64,000 nucleotides of DNA from Thereva unica. Lineage: Eukaryota; Arthropoda; Insecta; Diptera; Therevidae. How positions within the stretch are numbered: the stretch's first letter is position 1; each line of letters starts with the position of its first letter. The stretch covers positions 81,766,070 through 81,830,069 of the forward strand of contig OX465282.1 of the NCBI GenBank assembly GCA_949987705.1, in the 5' to 3' direction. Position numbers and translations under genes: made by a program. This document shows positions 20,957-32,028 of this stretch, in pieces. The notes under the pieces were generated by a model. That model was not told where the DNA came from, made no database searches, and saw only the letters and a list, made by a program, of their open reading frames with translations.

Positions 20957-21890
20957 GATTTGTGGGTAACCGGATGCTCGTGGGATCAACCCGTTTCAGA
21001 ACACATCAAAGGACACTGGATAAAATACAAAACGGATTTACAAAGCCTAAACAAGTTTTCCATTCCTCGATGGATTCACTATTCACCACAATGCAACATG
21101 CAGCTACATGGGTTTTGCGATGTGTCTGTACGCGCCTTTGCAGCGGTCATATATCTTCGAGTTATGGATGACAAGGGCAATGTTACATCAACATTAATAA
21201 CATCACGAACGAGGGTCGCGCCTACAAAACCAGTTACCATACCTCGACTTGAGCTAAACGGTGCACTGCTTCTAGCTCGCTTAATGAAGGAAATTGTATC
21301 GACTATGCATTTTCAAGATATTCCAGTCTTCGCTTGGACGGATTCTACTATTGTCCTCCAATGGATTCGACAGCATGCGGCTCGATGGAAGACCTATGTA
21401 GCAAACCGAGTCGTTGAGATTCAGGAACTTATTAAATATGATCAATGAAGACACATCGCCACACAATGGAATCCCGCGGACCTAGCAAGTAGAGGGACCA
21501 CTGCGAGTAATTTAATAAACAACAAACTTTGGCTAAATGGTCCACCATGGTTAATCAAGGATCCAGAAGACTGGCCAGTCGGCGCTACTATAAGGCAGGA
21601 AACAACGTTGGAGTCTAAGGAAACTACAACAGTCCTGCTTAATAAACTCGAAGATGATTTAACACTTCACTCCTCCTCGTACATTTAGTTCGCATAATAG
21701 CCACAATATATCGTTTTATATACAACACACGAAACCCTACAGCCAAAAAAACAAAATTATTAACAACAGATGAATTGAAGGCAGCGGAAACAATAATTCT
21801 TCGACAGGTTTAGCAACTCGCATTCAGAGGTAACTACGACAACTTACAACATAATAAACCACTCTCGTCAAAAAGCAGCTAACTGAAATT
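20957..21890 (+). pseudogene. BEL/Pao RNase H and integrase linker
   Basis: LHGFCDVSVRAFAAVIY, PRLELNGALLLARL and FAWTDSTIVLQWI give the RNase H-like acidic residues (D, E, D). A stop follows at 21446; beyond it WNPADLASRG-type sequence (AQ.NPAD.ASRG.T) marks the usual linker to integrase. Frame breaks occur near 21690 and 21880. Confidence 0.8.
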
Positions 21891-23116
21891 GAATCCGTTT
21901 CTTGATCAAGATGGCCTAATTAGAGTTGGAGGACGATTAACAAATGCTATGATCCCTTACACGCAGAAACATCCAATCATGTTATCACGAGATCATCATG
22001 TTACAAGGCTAATCATCGATAAAACACACCTTGAGACACTGCATGGTGGCGTATCGTTGGTTTTAGCCACAACCAGGAATAAATATTGGATAGTGGATGG
22101 TAGGAGATGTATCACCACGAGACTGCACAAATGCATCATCTGCGCCAGACATCGTCAGACTACAACCCACCAACTGATGGGCAGCTTACCATCATGTAGA
22201 ACCAATGTGTCCAAACCCTTCACGAATACAGGAGTTGACTACGCCGGTCCGTTTAACATCAAGACATCGAAACTCCGTAATGCCAAGGTATCAAAGGGAT
22301 ACATCTGCATTTTTGTATGCATGACAACGAAGGCGATTCACATTGAGCTGGCATCAGACCTAACATCAGAAGCCTTTGTTGCGGCATTCAAGCGATTTAT
22401 TGCCATGTACCGACGTTTATTCCGATTGTGGCACCAACTTCGTTGGAGGACGAAAGCTATTGGAGAAAGAACTACAACAAGCAATTAAGGAATCCAGTCC
22501 AGCAGTTGGTCAATATTTATCAAATTTGGCAATAAACTGGCACTTTAATCCACCAGCAGCCCCGCACTTTGGAGGTCTCTGGGAGGCAGGGGTCAAGTCA
22601 ATTAAGTACCACATCAAAAGAACAATGGGAAATGCAGTCAACACCTTCGAAGAATTTACGACCATCCTTACACAAATTGAAGCCTGCCTCAACTCCAGAC
22701 CAATGTGTTATGTACCAAATACCACTGAGGATCCACTCATCTTAACTCCTGGTCACTTCCTAGTTGGTCAGTCACTAACAATTCTACCAGAGTCAGATGC
22801 AGGCACCGCCTCATTGAAACAACGATGGCAACATACGCGAAACCAGACGAAACATTTTTGGGACAAGTGGTCGAAGGATTATTTAAACTAACTCCAACAA
22901 CGTCCGAAGTGGCAACAGCAACAAGGTAACATCCAGCCCGGACAAGTTGTTCTGTTGAAAGGCGACACCACTCCACCTACAGCTTGGCCACTTGGAGTAG
23001 TTGAAGAAGTCTACCCAGGGAATGATGGTTTAATACGGGTGGCGCAAGTTCGCACTCAGTTAGGGCTCTTTAAACGTCCAGTCACCAAACTATGTCTCTT
23101 GCCCATGCAGGCATAA
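21891..23116 (+). pseudogene. BEL/Pao integrase, copy 1
   Basis: HHCC zinc domain (HLETLHGG and CIICARH), first catalytic Asp in DYAGPF, a frameshift near 22415, second Asp in YSDCGTNFVGG and the Glu region PHFGGLWEAGVKS, then the typical BEL C-terminus ending RPVTKLCLLPMQA. Integrase inserts the cDNA into the genome. A TAA at 22889-22891, unique to this copy, adds to the frameshift that all three tandem copies share. Confidence 0.85.
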
Positions 23117-23213
23117 GAAACTTTAATTGTCATGTTCGTCCAAAGTGTCGTCTTTTAATGTCATGTAGTTAAAAGCAAACAATTAAAATCAAAATATTTC
23201 AGATGCGAAGAAC

Positions 23214-23741
23214 AAGGCTACTGGGACAACTGGGACAGTTACCTTTACATCGACGAAGAGGTCTCGTTATCGCCTCCTACACCGGATGGTTCGACGAGCC
23301 CTCTTAATCAAGCATTACAAGGTTCAACAACTACCCAGGAATATCCACCCGCGCTACCGGAGCAAACCAGGTACACTGTCTCAGCTGTCGAAGAACCGGC
23401 AAACATTAATGGGAGACCCACCCACCCGACCAACATCTACGCTAAAGGAATATAAGTATAGAGAAAACAACGATTTTCAACGTTTTACCACGAGAGAAGG
23501 TGTCGACATTTTCCTGTCCAAACAGGTATTGGACAAAATAGATTTCAAAAAAATCCAGCGACGAAAGGGAAGGGAGCAGACGATTAACCTCCCCGGCCGT
23601 TATCAAGCAAAGGTTAAAGTAAAAGCCAATGGAAACATCCTCTTTCACCACTATCGAAAAAGAGGAATCTCAAAAATACGTAACATGTTGATCGAGAACG
23701 ATCAACTGGGGGGAGGATGTTCAACCGGCATCCTAAAATGA
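23214..23741 (+). pseudogene. Post-integrase ORF of the BEL element, unknown
   Basis: AATATTTCAG just before 23214 looks like a splice acceptor. From there one frame reads YWDNWDSYLYIDEEVSLSPP and stays open to about 23455; a second frame then continues LKEYKYRENNDFQRF through GGGCSTGILK to 23741, where the coding ends across the polypurine tract and LTR start. A single product would need a frame change near 23450. No homology recognised. BEL elements sometimes have an extra 3' gene, but this one shows no signal peptide or membrane segment. The same sequence recurs at 37305-37832 and 40264-40791. Confidence 0.4.
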
Positions 23742-25047
23742 AAGAAGAAAATCAGAAACATGAATTTTCAAATAATAACGCAATACCTGGTGCCTGGGTG
23801 TTACACAGGCACGGTCCAAAAATAATCTCTGAAATAAAAATTGAATTCGATTAAATTGAAGAGGCAAATGTCAACAAAAACAACAAAAATAACAATGAAA
23901 TAATTAACTTAAATAAACATGAATATCACATAAAAACATACATAAATGAAGTAAAATTATCACGAACTACAAACATATTAATTGTTGTTTAGGAATTTTC
24001 ACGAAAAAGTAATTTAATGAATTAAAATTAGGTTTTTAGTGAAACATAACCCCAAATTTAAAAACATAAAAGGTTACATGAAAACAAAAAATAAAGCATG
24101 CAAAATCACACTAAACACAATCAAACACTATAAACCTGTATTTCACTCACCTGAATGTAGTAAATTCGCACTAATAGTTAGCACAGGTGCCACACACACT
24201 CGCGACATGAATTTTCGAACCCGGGCAAACTTTGACGTCTCACGACGTTTGAGGTGTCAAAACGATATAAAATTTTCCGGCGAATTCAGCGGTGATGCCA
24301 GAATTAAAGCAAATCACCTGGAAAATTAATTATCAGCGAAAATCTATATTTTCCTTTATGGCAATGTGCGAGAAAGAGAAATTTATCGCAAAAGGGACAA
24401 CAATAATATTACCAATTTTTGGAAATTCATCCCAGTTTTTCCAGGGAAATTGGAATTTCTCTAATGGATGCCTTTTTGCTTATAAAAAGCTGCAGCACCC
24501 AGCGACTTGTCTTTTTAGTTTGTTTGAATAATCATAGTGAGTTGGAAGATCTAGTGAAGTGAGTGACCAAATTCAAGGCAGGATCCACGTGAGGAAATAA
24601 GGAAATTATAGAAAGGTATTCAAGATTATAAAAGGTGAAAACATGCAAATCATTGCATCGCATCAATCACGTTAATATTGTTTTCAGCCATCAACGCCGG
24701 TACATTGAGCGATATAAAAGGAGAAGAAATTTTCAAAGTGCAAACATTAAAGTGAATGTGTTTTGTAATTTTAAGGAATTTAATTGTTAAAGTTATTATA
24801 TAAAAATAAAAAAAAATGAAATTGGAACAATAAATTTTAAACGTGCATGTATTGTGGAGAATTGTTTAAATTGAAATTGAAATAATAAATTATAAAGGTG
24901 CATTTATTGTGGAGAAATTTTTTTTATAAATAAATATCCAGTGGAGTGAGGAATTTTGTCTTTTTACTCAAACTCATTGTAAATTCGAATTTTGTCTTTG
25001 AATCACGGAACAAATATAAATTGTCGTGCATTTTTTATACCGCTACA
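23718..25047 (+). repeat. BEL 3' LTR, copy 1
   Basis: A polypurine tract (TGGGGGGAGGA, 23707-23717) precedes TGTTCAACC. The LTR has a TATAAAAAG box at 24481 and ends near ATACCGCTACA (about 25047; the exact end is ambiguous by a few bases). Several AATAAA-like signals lie in 24800-24990. About 1.33 kb; ORFs inside are chance. Confidence 0.7.
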
Positions 25048-25140
25048 CCAGGCCACCTATCGTACACACACATACTTACGTCCAATTTTTTGCTTAAAAT
25101 GCTCCTGGGACCTTGAAAGTTGAAAATACGTCGAAAATTT

Positions 25141-25973
25141 CAGCTTACCATCATGTAGAACCAATGTGTCCAAACCCTTCACGAATACAGGAGTTGACTA
25201 CGCCGGTCCGTTTAACATCAAGACATCGAAACTCCGTAATGCCAAGGTATCAAAGGGATACATCTGCATTTTTGTATGCATGACAACGAAGGCGATTCAC
25301 ATTGAGCTGGCATCAGACCTAACATCAGAAGCCTTTGTTGCGGCATTCAAGCGATTTATTGCCATGTACCGACGTTTATTCCGATTGTGGCACCAACTTC
25401 GTTGGAGGACGAAAGCTATTGGAGAAAGAACTACAACAAGCAATTAAGGAATCCAGTCCAGCAGTTGGTCAATATTTATCAAATTTGGCAATAAACTGGC
25501 ACTTTAATCCACCAGCAGCCCCGCACTTTGGAGGTCTCTGGGAGGCAGGGGTCAAGTCAATTAAGTACCACATCAAAAGAACAATGGGAAATGCAGTCAA
25601 CACCTTCGAAGAATTTACGACCATCCTTACACAAATTGAAGCCTGCCTCAACTCCAGACCAATGTGTTATGTACCAAATACCACTGAGGATCCACTCATC
25701 TTAACTCCTGGTCACTTCCTAGTTGGTCAGTCACTAACAATTCTACCAGAGTCAGATGCAGGCACCGCCTCATTGAAACAACGATGGCAACATACGCGAA
25801 ACCAGACGAAACATTTTTGGGACAAGTGGTCGAAGGATTATTTAAACCAACTCCAACAACGTCCGAAGTGGCAACAGCAACAAGGTAACATCCAGCCCGG
25901 ACAAGTTGTTCTGTTGAAAGGCGACACCACTCCACCTACAGCTTGGCCACTTGGAGTAGTTGAAGAAGTCTAC
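25141..25973 (+). pseudogene. BEL integrase fragment, copy 2
   Basis: Second copy of the integrase core and C-terminus: DYAGPF, frameshift near 25374, SDCGTNFVGG and PHFGGLWEAGVKS. It is disrupted by M2 insertion within GVVEEVY; the last 35 residues resume at 37102-37207. Confidence 0.9.
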
Positions 25974-26691
25974 TGTAATTACTTTCCTTGCGTACGTATA
26001 AAATAAAAACTCTTCGTGATTTAATTTTTCTTTGCTTTCTTTATTTGTGTATTGTTTAAGTTCTCCACCAAGGCGTTCAAGCAGTAATGCTGCAAGCTAT
26101 GCCTTCTGGGAGTAATTTAAATTACAAGTTGAGTACTCCTTAGTTCTTACTGACTATTACTGATTCTTACTGACTATTACTTAATCCTACTCTCCATATT
26201 TATAATGAAATTTTTCTACACTAACTTCCCATGGTGGGGCAAATACCTATTTTCTTTCTTATACTTCCCCAGCACTCATTCCATGATCTTTCTCAATGCA
26301 TTTCTTTTGCTTATCAATGCATTTCATTCATGAACTCACTTTCCTAATTTTCGCCCATAAAATTTCCGGGCCTTGCTCAACCATAAAATTATTATTTAAT
26401 CCGAGCACTTTTGGGTCACGCGTGCATGCATTGGCTTTGGTTTCATTATGAGTGAGTGCCCTCCACTGCCGCTTGCATTTAGGTTTGTTTACCCTTTCAT
26501 GCGGTGATCGTGGCGGTTGCATTCTTATTTTCATGAATGGGTCATTCTTTTATGTGTCTGAGTTCGAGTTTGAATTTATTACATAAGCAATCGAATGCAT
26601 TTTGTGGAAACAATTTTGTTGCATCATTGTGCTACTTTGTTGTTTCTTATATCATTAGAATTGTGAGAATTATTTGCATAATCTCACTACA
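25974..26691 (-). repeat. M2 3' LTR
   Basis: Plus strand TGTAATTAC...CTCACTACA; a TATA-like TATAAATATGGAG on the minus strand near 26200. Preceded in minus orientation by the polypurine tract GATGGGGGA (26692-26700). Confidence 0.95.
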
Positions 26692-26798
26692 TCCCCCATC
26701 GGGTGAAAAGAAAGATTTTCGGTGCTTCTTTTGGAGCGAAAATCTTTCGTCATTCTTATGTCGTATTCTTTATTCTATTTTTATGTATTTCCTTAATT

Positions 26799-27845
26799 TT
26801 ATTTCCTAATTTTTATCTTAACATTAACTCCTTGCTTTTCTACTATCTCATACGGTCCTTCATATGGTGACTCATGTTTCTTTTTATTTCCGACTTTCAA
26901 CCAAACTTTATCCCCCACATTTGCTGTTATCGGTTTTATTTTCCTGTCATATGATATCTTTCTTTTTTCTTTGGCTATTTCTAATAATTTTTGTGCTGTT
27001 TGATGTGCGTTTTGTAGTCTCCATTTTAATTCACTCGCATAATTTTCGATATTATAAATTGGTTTTGGTCTTCTTTCGTATCTGGTTAGGTAGACTTACT
27101 ATTTTTCCATACACTAATTCATGTGGTGAGAATCCTGTATCTGTATGTGGTGTAATGTTGTAACAAAATGTGTAGTATTGGATCCATTCATCCCAATCTC
27201 GACCTTGGCTAAATGACAATAGATATTCATTTAGTGTTCTGTGATTGCGTTCTATTGAGCCCAGAGTTTCATGATGATATGTGTAGAGTTAACATGTTTT
27301 ATTTCTAGTGTTTCGCAAATTTGTTTGAATGTTTCGTTCATGAATTCTGTGCCCATATCCGTTTTCATGGTTTTGAATGTCCCAAATTTTAATATTACAT
27401 TTTCTATTAAAGCTTTAGCAATTGTAGTTGCTTCTTTGTTCTCCATTGGTATGGCTATTACATACTTGGTTAAGTCACATTGTATGGTCAAGATGTATCT
27501 GTAGTGTTTTGCTTGACGTAGTGGTCCTACCGTGTCCATAGATAGTACCTCAAAACTTGTGGTTGGGGTTTCCGTTATCTGTAGCTTCTCTTTGGTGTGT
27601 CTTACTTGCTTGTTTCTTTGGCATTCCATACATCCATTAATGTGATTTTTAACCATTCTATTCATATTTTTCCAGCAATATCTCTGTTTTATTTTTCCTA
27701 TTGTCCTCTTCGCTCCTGAGTGTCCTCCTGTCGTCGGTGCGTTATGAAATTTTTCTATTATTTCCAGTTTTTCGCTTTCTTCTTTCACTTTAATCGGTGG
27801 TGTATATAATATTATTCGTAAATTGCTTTTCATTTTTTGATGCAT
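26799..27845 (-). pseudogene. M2 integrase
   Basis: The minus strand from 27845 shows a zinc-binding region (GGHSGAKRTI, CMECQRNKQ), first Asp in LSMDTVGPL, second Asp in KTDMGTEF, then a frameshift near 27280. The other frame continues GSIERNHRTLNEYL (catalytic Glu context) to the C-terminal domain NVGDKVWLKVG and ends KIKIRK at 26799. This is a complete integrase complement broken by one frameshift. It is followed by about 100 bp to the polypurine tract; no chromodomain or env is seen. Confidence 0.85.
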
Positions 27846-28322
27846 TTATTGTATAGCTTTATAAATTCTTCTTTCTCTATGTATTTAAATATTTCATCGT
27901 TATTTGCCATGGCTAATTTATTTATCTTATACTTTCGCGCGCATTGCATTAGCTTCTCCAGCAGTAACTCCCAGTTTGCCTGTTAGATTATCGCTAAGCT
28001 TCTTGTATTTTTTACTTTTGTACTCTTTCATCAGCTTCTCCGGTAGTAACTCCCAGTTTGCTACTAGATTATCACCAAGATGTATCGTACATTCATTTCT
28101 TCCTTTATTATAATTTATTTTCGCATGCTCTATTTCATCTTTTTCTTGCATCAATTTATCTATTTTCTTCATATTTTGTTTTGTGTAATTGTTCTGCCCT
28201 ATGTAATTATTCTGCCCCCGGGGTAGCTCTGTTTTCAGTTTCGTAACGTTCCTGGTTTCCGAAATTGATGTACATTCCCATATGTAGAGATGGCCTGTCT
28301 CTTCTGGTTGCTGTACACTCTT
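27846..28322 (-). pseudogene. M2 pol linker between RNase H and integrase
   Basis: The pol frame continues after a TAA just beyond VMEK (about 28323), through a charged KKIDKLMQEKDEIEH segment, to a second break near 27925. A tandem duplication of about 81 bp (27 codons: GKLGVTAGEAN versus ANWELLPEKLM regions, units near 27950 and 28031) lies inside. Without the stop it would fuse RNase H to integrase. Confidence 0.6.
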
Positions 28323-30512
28323 TTATTTTTCCATAACTTGTTTTTTCATAGCTCTTGTGACTACTTTAATTTCTGCCTCTACTGGAATCATTGCTTTTAG
28401 CATCTCTGAATCTAATTTTATTCTTGACAGTGCGTCTGCATTTGTATTTAACGATCCTTGCTTATATATTATTTCAAAGTCATATTCACTAAGTTCTAGT
28501 CTCACTCTGGTCATTTTTGATGAAGGGTTTTTATGTGTAAATAGGCTTACTAATGGCCTATGATCCGTGACTACTATGAATTTTCTACCATACAGATATG
28601 GTCTAAAGTATTTTATCGCCCAATGTATCCCAAGTAGTTCCTTCTCAATGATTGGCTTATTCAGCTCATGCTTGTCTAATGTCCGACTTGCATATGAGAT
28701 AGGGAGGTCTTTACCAATTTCTCCTTGTGAAAGCACTGCACCAAGTGCAAAATTTGAAGCATCTGTTGTCAATACAAATGGTTTGTTGAAATCTGGATAC
28801 TGTAATATTGGTGGGTTAATTAGTTTATTCTTTAACTCTTCAAATGCTTTTTCACATTCTACAGTCCATTCGAAAGTAACGTCCTTTTTCGTTAGCGCAT
28901 TCAAAGGTTTTGCAATTGCTGCAAAGTTCGGTATAAAGCGTCTGTAATAATTACAGAAAGCTGTAAATCGTTTGACCTCTTTTGAATTCTTTGGTACAGG
29001 ATATTTCGTTATTATTTCGTACTTTTTAGGATCTGTTTTCACACCTTCATTTGTTATTAGATGTCCTAAATATACTACTTCTGTACGTAGAAAGTTGCAT
29101 TTCTGTGGATTGAGCTTTAGGTTGTATTCCCTTAATCTGTCGAATGTTCGTCTTAGACTTTTGTTGTGATGTTCAAGATTTCGTCCGAAAATAATTATAT
29201 CGTCGACATATAAAAATGTTTCAGCGTCTAAACCTGCTAGTGCTACTGATAGCATGCGCTGAAAACTATTCGTGGATATCTTTAATCCGAATGGCAGTCT
29301 TTTGAATTGGTAGTGTCCTTTGCCAGTCGAAAAAGCTGTCGCTGGTCTCGACTTTGGGTGTAGCTCTATTTGATGAAATGAACTCGTTAAATCTAGAATC
29401 GAAAAATATTTTGCTTTCCCAAGATTGTCTAAGATATCTTCTAATCTTGTTAAAGGAAATTTGTCATCCATGACTTTTTTATTTAGTTGACGAAAATCTA
29501 CAACCATTCTCCATTTTTTATCACCATTTTCACTCTTTTTTGGTACTACTAATAAGGGTGAATTGTATGGGCTTACGGATGGTTCTATGATGTCATCTTT
29601 GATTAATTTTTCCACTTGGTTGTTTATTTCTTCAGTTTGGGATTGCGGTGACCTGTAGTTTTTGATGTACACTGGGTTTTTATCCGTCATTCTTATTTTT
29701 TGTCTATAGAAATTGTTCACGGTTAATTGATCATTGTCTAAATGAAATATGTCTGCATATTCCATACAAATATTTGTTATTGTATCCTTTGCTTTGGTGT
29801 CTAAGTTATTAATTTGTAGTTCCCTCAGCAATCTTTTTACTCTATTTTGATTTGTTTTTTCACTGCTTCTATCCACATTTAGCACATAATAATTTGTTAG
29901 AGGCTTAATCTTTAGCTTTGGAAGTTTGATTTCCACTTCTTTTTCATGAGTGTTTAATAGTCTTATGTGTGCTATCCCTTTACATGGTATTAAAGAGTTA
30001 GCCACAAAGATCCCATCTTCTAATTCTTGGCTTAGTACTATGCTGTCCTCTTTGATTTGTACATCCAAAGCGTGTATCATTTGCGATCTTGCTGGTATAT
30101 TAACAGTTTCGTATAGTGTACAAATTGGTAAAATGAGATCGACTTGCCTCAGTGCTATTGTTAAAGTAAAAATTTCGTAGTCAAGCTTACATTTGTATTT
30201 ATATAGGAAATCTTTTCCTAGAATGGCTTCCGTTCCAATAGCGAAGTCATCTGGTACTATATGCAATTTATGCTTAATGTTTTCTCCTTCAATCCTTAAA
30301 TAAGCATTCGTTGTTCCTAGAGTGTATATATCGCTCTCTGTGACGCCTGTTATTTTACAAATTTCTTCCTCATTAATCAGAGTATCTATGTAACTTTTCT
30401 TTATTACCGATATGTCCGCACCTGTATCTATTAAGAATCTTACTTGCTCCTTTTTATCTGCTATATGTATTCTTATATAGTTATCTAAATCCTTAACGTT
30501 GAATGAATACAC
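28323..30512 (-). CDS. pol: M2 Pol: protease, reverse transcriptase, RNase H
   Basis: A 729-aa open frame. Protease LIDTGADISVI (DTG at 29-31) with ILGKDF at 97-102; RT with WRMVVDFRQLN (about 335-344), first Asp at 374 (SILDLTSSFH) and YVDD at 435-438; RNase H with TTDAS (Asp584), Glu624 (EKELLG) and TDHRPL (Asp650). These are the replication enzymes of Ty3/gypsy elements, acting in the particle. The frame begins with a non-ATG codon just after the gag stop (30548), so expression probably uses frameshifting or fusion with Gag. It ends at an in-frame TAA that removes integrase. Confidence 0.95.
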   Translation of the reverse strand: MYSFNVKDLDNYIRIHIADKKEQVRFLIDTGADISVIKKSYIDTLINEEEICKITGVTESDIYTLGTTNAYLRIEGENIKHKLHIVPDDFAIGTEAILGKDFLYKYKCKLDYEIFTLTIALRQVDLILPICTLYETVNIPARSQMIHALDVQIKEDSIVLSQELEDGIFVANSLIPCKGIAHIRLLNTHEKEVEIKLPKLKIKPLTNYYVLNVDRSSEKTNQNRVKRLLRELQINNLDTKAKDTITNICMEYADIFHLDNDQLTVNNFYRQKIRMTDKNPVYIKNYRSPQSQTEEINNQVEKLIKDDIIEPSVSPYNSPLLVVPKKSENGDKKWRMVVDFRQLNKKVMDDKFPLTRLEDILDNLGKAKYFSILDLTSSFHQIELHPKSRPATAFSTGKGHYQFKRLPFGLKISTNSFQRMLSVALAGLDAETFLYVDDIIIFGRNLEHHNKSLRRTFDRLREYNLKLNPQKCNFLRTEVVYLGHLITNEGVKTDPKKYEIITKYPVPKNSKEVKRFTAFCNYYRRFIPNFAAIAKPLNALTKKDVTFEWTVECEKAFEELKNKLINPPILQYPDFNKPFVLTTDASNFALGAVLSQGEIGKDLPISYASRTLDKHELNKPIIEKELLGIHWAIKYFRPYLYGRKFIVVTDHRPLVSLFTHKNPSSKMTRVRLELSEYDFEIIYKQGSLNTNADALSRIKLDSEMLKAMIPVEAEIKVVTRAMKKQVMEK

Positions 30513-30547
30513 TTTTACTGTATTGGAATGCCTTTTTATAATATTAT

Positions 30548-31750
30548 TTATTGTTCGTCCTCCGACTGATGGTCTTCGGGGACGGTCCCCCCGTTTTCCG
30601 AATTTATTACGTTTATTCTCCTAGGTTGCGAATTATATCTTTTGTTTGTTCTGTTGATTTGGTTTCTATATCTAGGATTTTGTTGTCTATACACTGGTCT
30701 CCTTTCGAAATTGTTATTCGTACTTCTGTTTTGTAAATTAAATCTCTGGTTCCGTTGTTGGAATGTCCTATTGCTGTCTTCATTATACTTTCTTTGTCTA
30801 TTATTTCTAAAATCTCTCCTATAGTGAGGGCGTTGATTCCAGTTACTTCTGTTGTTAGTATTGAAGTGATACACCCTTTTTTGTGTATCATTGACAGCCT
30901 CCATTTCTGAAGCTATCTTCACTGCTGTTTCTAATTTTGCTGGCATTGCTGCAAATACAGCTGTTTTAAATGGCTCGCTTAAACCTGCTTGGAAAGCGTT
31001 AAGTCCTGCTCTGTCGTTTAGAGCCGTTATCACGTTCTTATTTTCTTCTCCTCGTTCAGCTATTTGTACTGCATTTAGTTTAGAAATGATATCTTCAATC
31101 CTTGTTGAAAACGCTTCTATTGTTTGCTCACCTTGCCTTAACTTCGTCAGATCATTCTGCAGCTTTAGTGGATTTAACCTCTTTCTAAAGTGTTTCTCTA
31201 TTAATGCCCTTAGCTCTGGTATTGATGCCGGAGTCGCATTTGCCAATTTTGTCCTAACCTTTTCTGTTATCCTGGTTTTTAATACTAGGTTGATCAGCTT
31301 TTTAATTTCTTCCGCATCTTTGAGGGTGTCTGCTATAATTTCGATTGTATTTATGAAATTATTGATTTCTTTTTCTTCTCCCCCATATGTAGTTATTAGT
31401 TTCAATGTTTGAAAAGTGTCCAGGGTTCCCATTTTATATGAATTTATTACACCACTTGTTTGTTGAATATCTAATTTCTCGTTGCTCATGCCTTCTTCTG
31501 TATTTACTATTTCTGCTGATTGATTCCTTAAATATATATTTATTTCTTCTTGTTTTAGTTTAAATTCTTTTATTTGCGACAATATATTATGCTTGAGCGC
31601 AATCTCGTTTATTTGTTTTCTTAAATCTTCTATTTCCAATTGTTTTTGTAATAGTGTGCTCGCTTGTAATTGTCTGTTCGGTGCTTTTCTAAAATTGCTT
31701 AATATTTGCTCTAGTTGCCTTACTATTTCTTGAGCACGTTGCACTGACAT
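30548..31750 (-). CDS. gag: M2 Gag
   Basis: An intact 400-aa ORF. The N-terminal LSNFRKAPNRQLQASTL block is shared with M1 and M3; the capsid-like part includes LTKLRQGEQTIEAFSTRIED; the C-terminal third is R/N/Q-rich (RRDFRNNRQR and similar) and has no CCHC knuckle, so RNA binding is presumably by basic residues, as in mdg1-type Gag. It ends just upstream of pol. Confidence 0.9.
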   Translation of the reverse strand: MSVQRAQEIVRQLEQILSNFRKAPNRQLQASTLLQKQLEIEDLRKQINEIALKHNILSQIKEFKLKQEEINIYLRNQSAEIVNTEEGMSNEKLDIQQTSGVINSYKMGTLDTFQTLKLITTYGGEEKEINNFINTIEIIADTLKDAEEIKKLINLVLKTRITEKVRTKLANATPASIPELRALIEKHFRKRLNPLKLQNDLTKLRQGEQTIEAFSTRIEDIISKLNAVQIAERGEENKNVITALNDRAGLNAFQAGLSEPFKTAVFAAMPAKLETAVKIASEMEAVNDTQKRVYHFNTNNRSNWNQRPHYRRDFRNNRQRKYNEDSNRTFQQRNQRFNLQNRSTNNNFERRPVYRQQNPRYRNQINRTNKRYNSQPRRINVINSENGGTVPEDHQSEDEQ

Positions 31751-31924
31751 ATTCTTTTTAATACTCTCTGCTATATTTTAATAGTCCATTCATTGTACTT
31801 ATGCAATCCATGATCATTACGGTTCCGAGTGCTAATATCCCTATAATTCCTATCAATACTAAAATCTGCCTTACTAAATCTACTATGATTTAAATATACT
31901 GCCTTACTAAATCTACTATGATTT
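31751..31924 (-). other. M2 leader segment between RTE insertion and gag
   Basis: Contains a direct duplication of about 36 bp (CTGCCTTACTAAATCTACTA repeated at 31868 and 31903). In one minus frame a hydrophobic run (ILVLIGIIGILALGTVMIMD) is open up to just before gag but has a stop directly upstream and no ATG before the run, so it is a possible remnant of another tiny membrane ORF, not a supported gene. Confidence 0.35.
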
Positions 31925-32028
31925 AAATATTTTGTAACTCCGCCTTCGTCTGGTCCCAAGCCCAGAGTGTGAAAGGAGGAGGGTTGTCGACCTGCCGAGT
32001 CGATCGTAAAAACTAGGCAAGAAACCGC

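Larger units (their letters stand above)
22182..25140 (+). repeat. 2,959-bp tandem unit, copy 1
   Basis: Begins CAGCTTACCATCATG in the integrase and ends CGTCGAAAATTT in the inverted-repeat sequence beyond the LTR. Copies 2 and 3 follow directly. Offsets of the first base are 25141 and 39232; removing M2 and its duplicated CTAC makes copy 2 exactly 2,959 bp as well. The junction shows only about a 1-bp overlap. Confidence 0.95.

Noticed and set aside
24039..24531. Two plus-strand ORFs inside the BEL LTR (also in the tandem copies)
   Set aside because: They lie wholly within the LTR, overlap the TATA box region, and show no domain; treated as chance.
30891..31412. Plus-strand 173-aa ORF antisense to M2 gag
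   Set aside because: A shadow frame of the intact gag gene.
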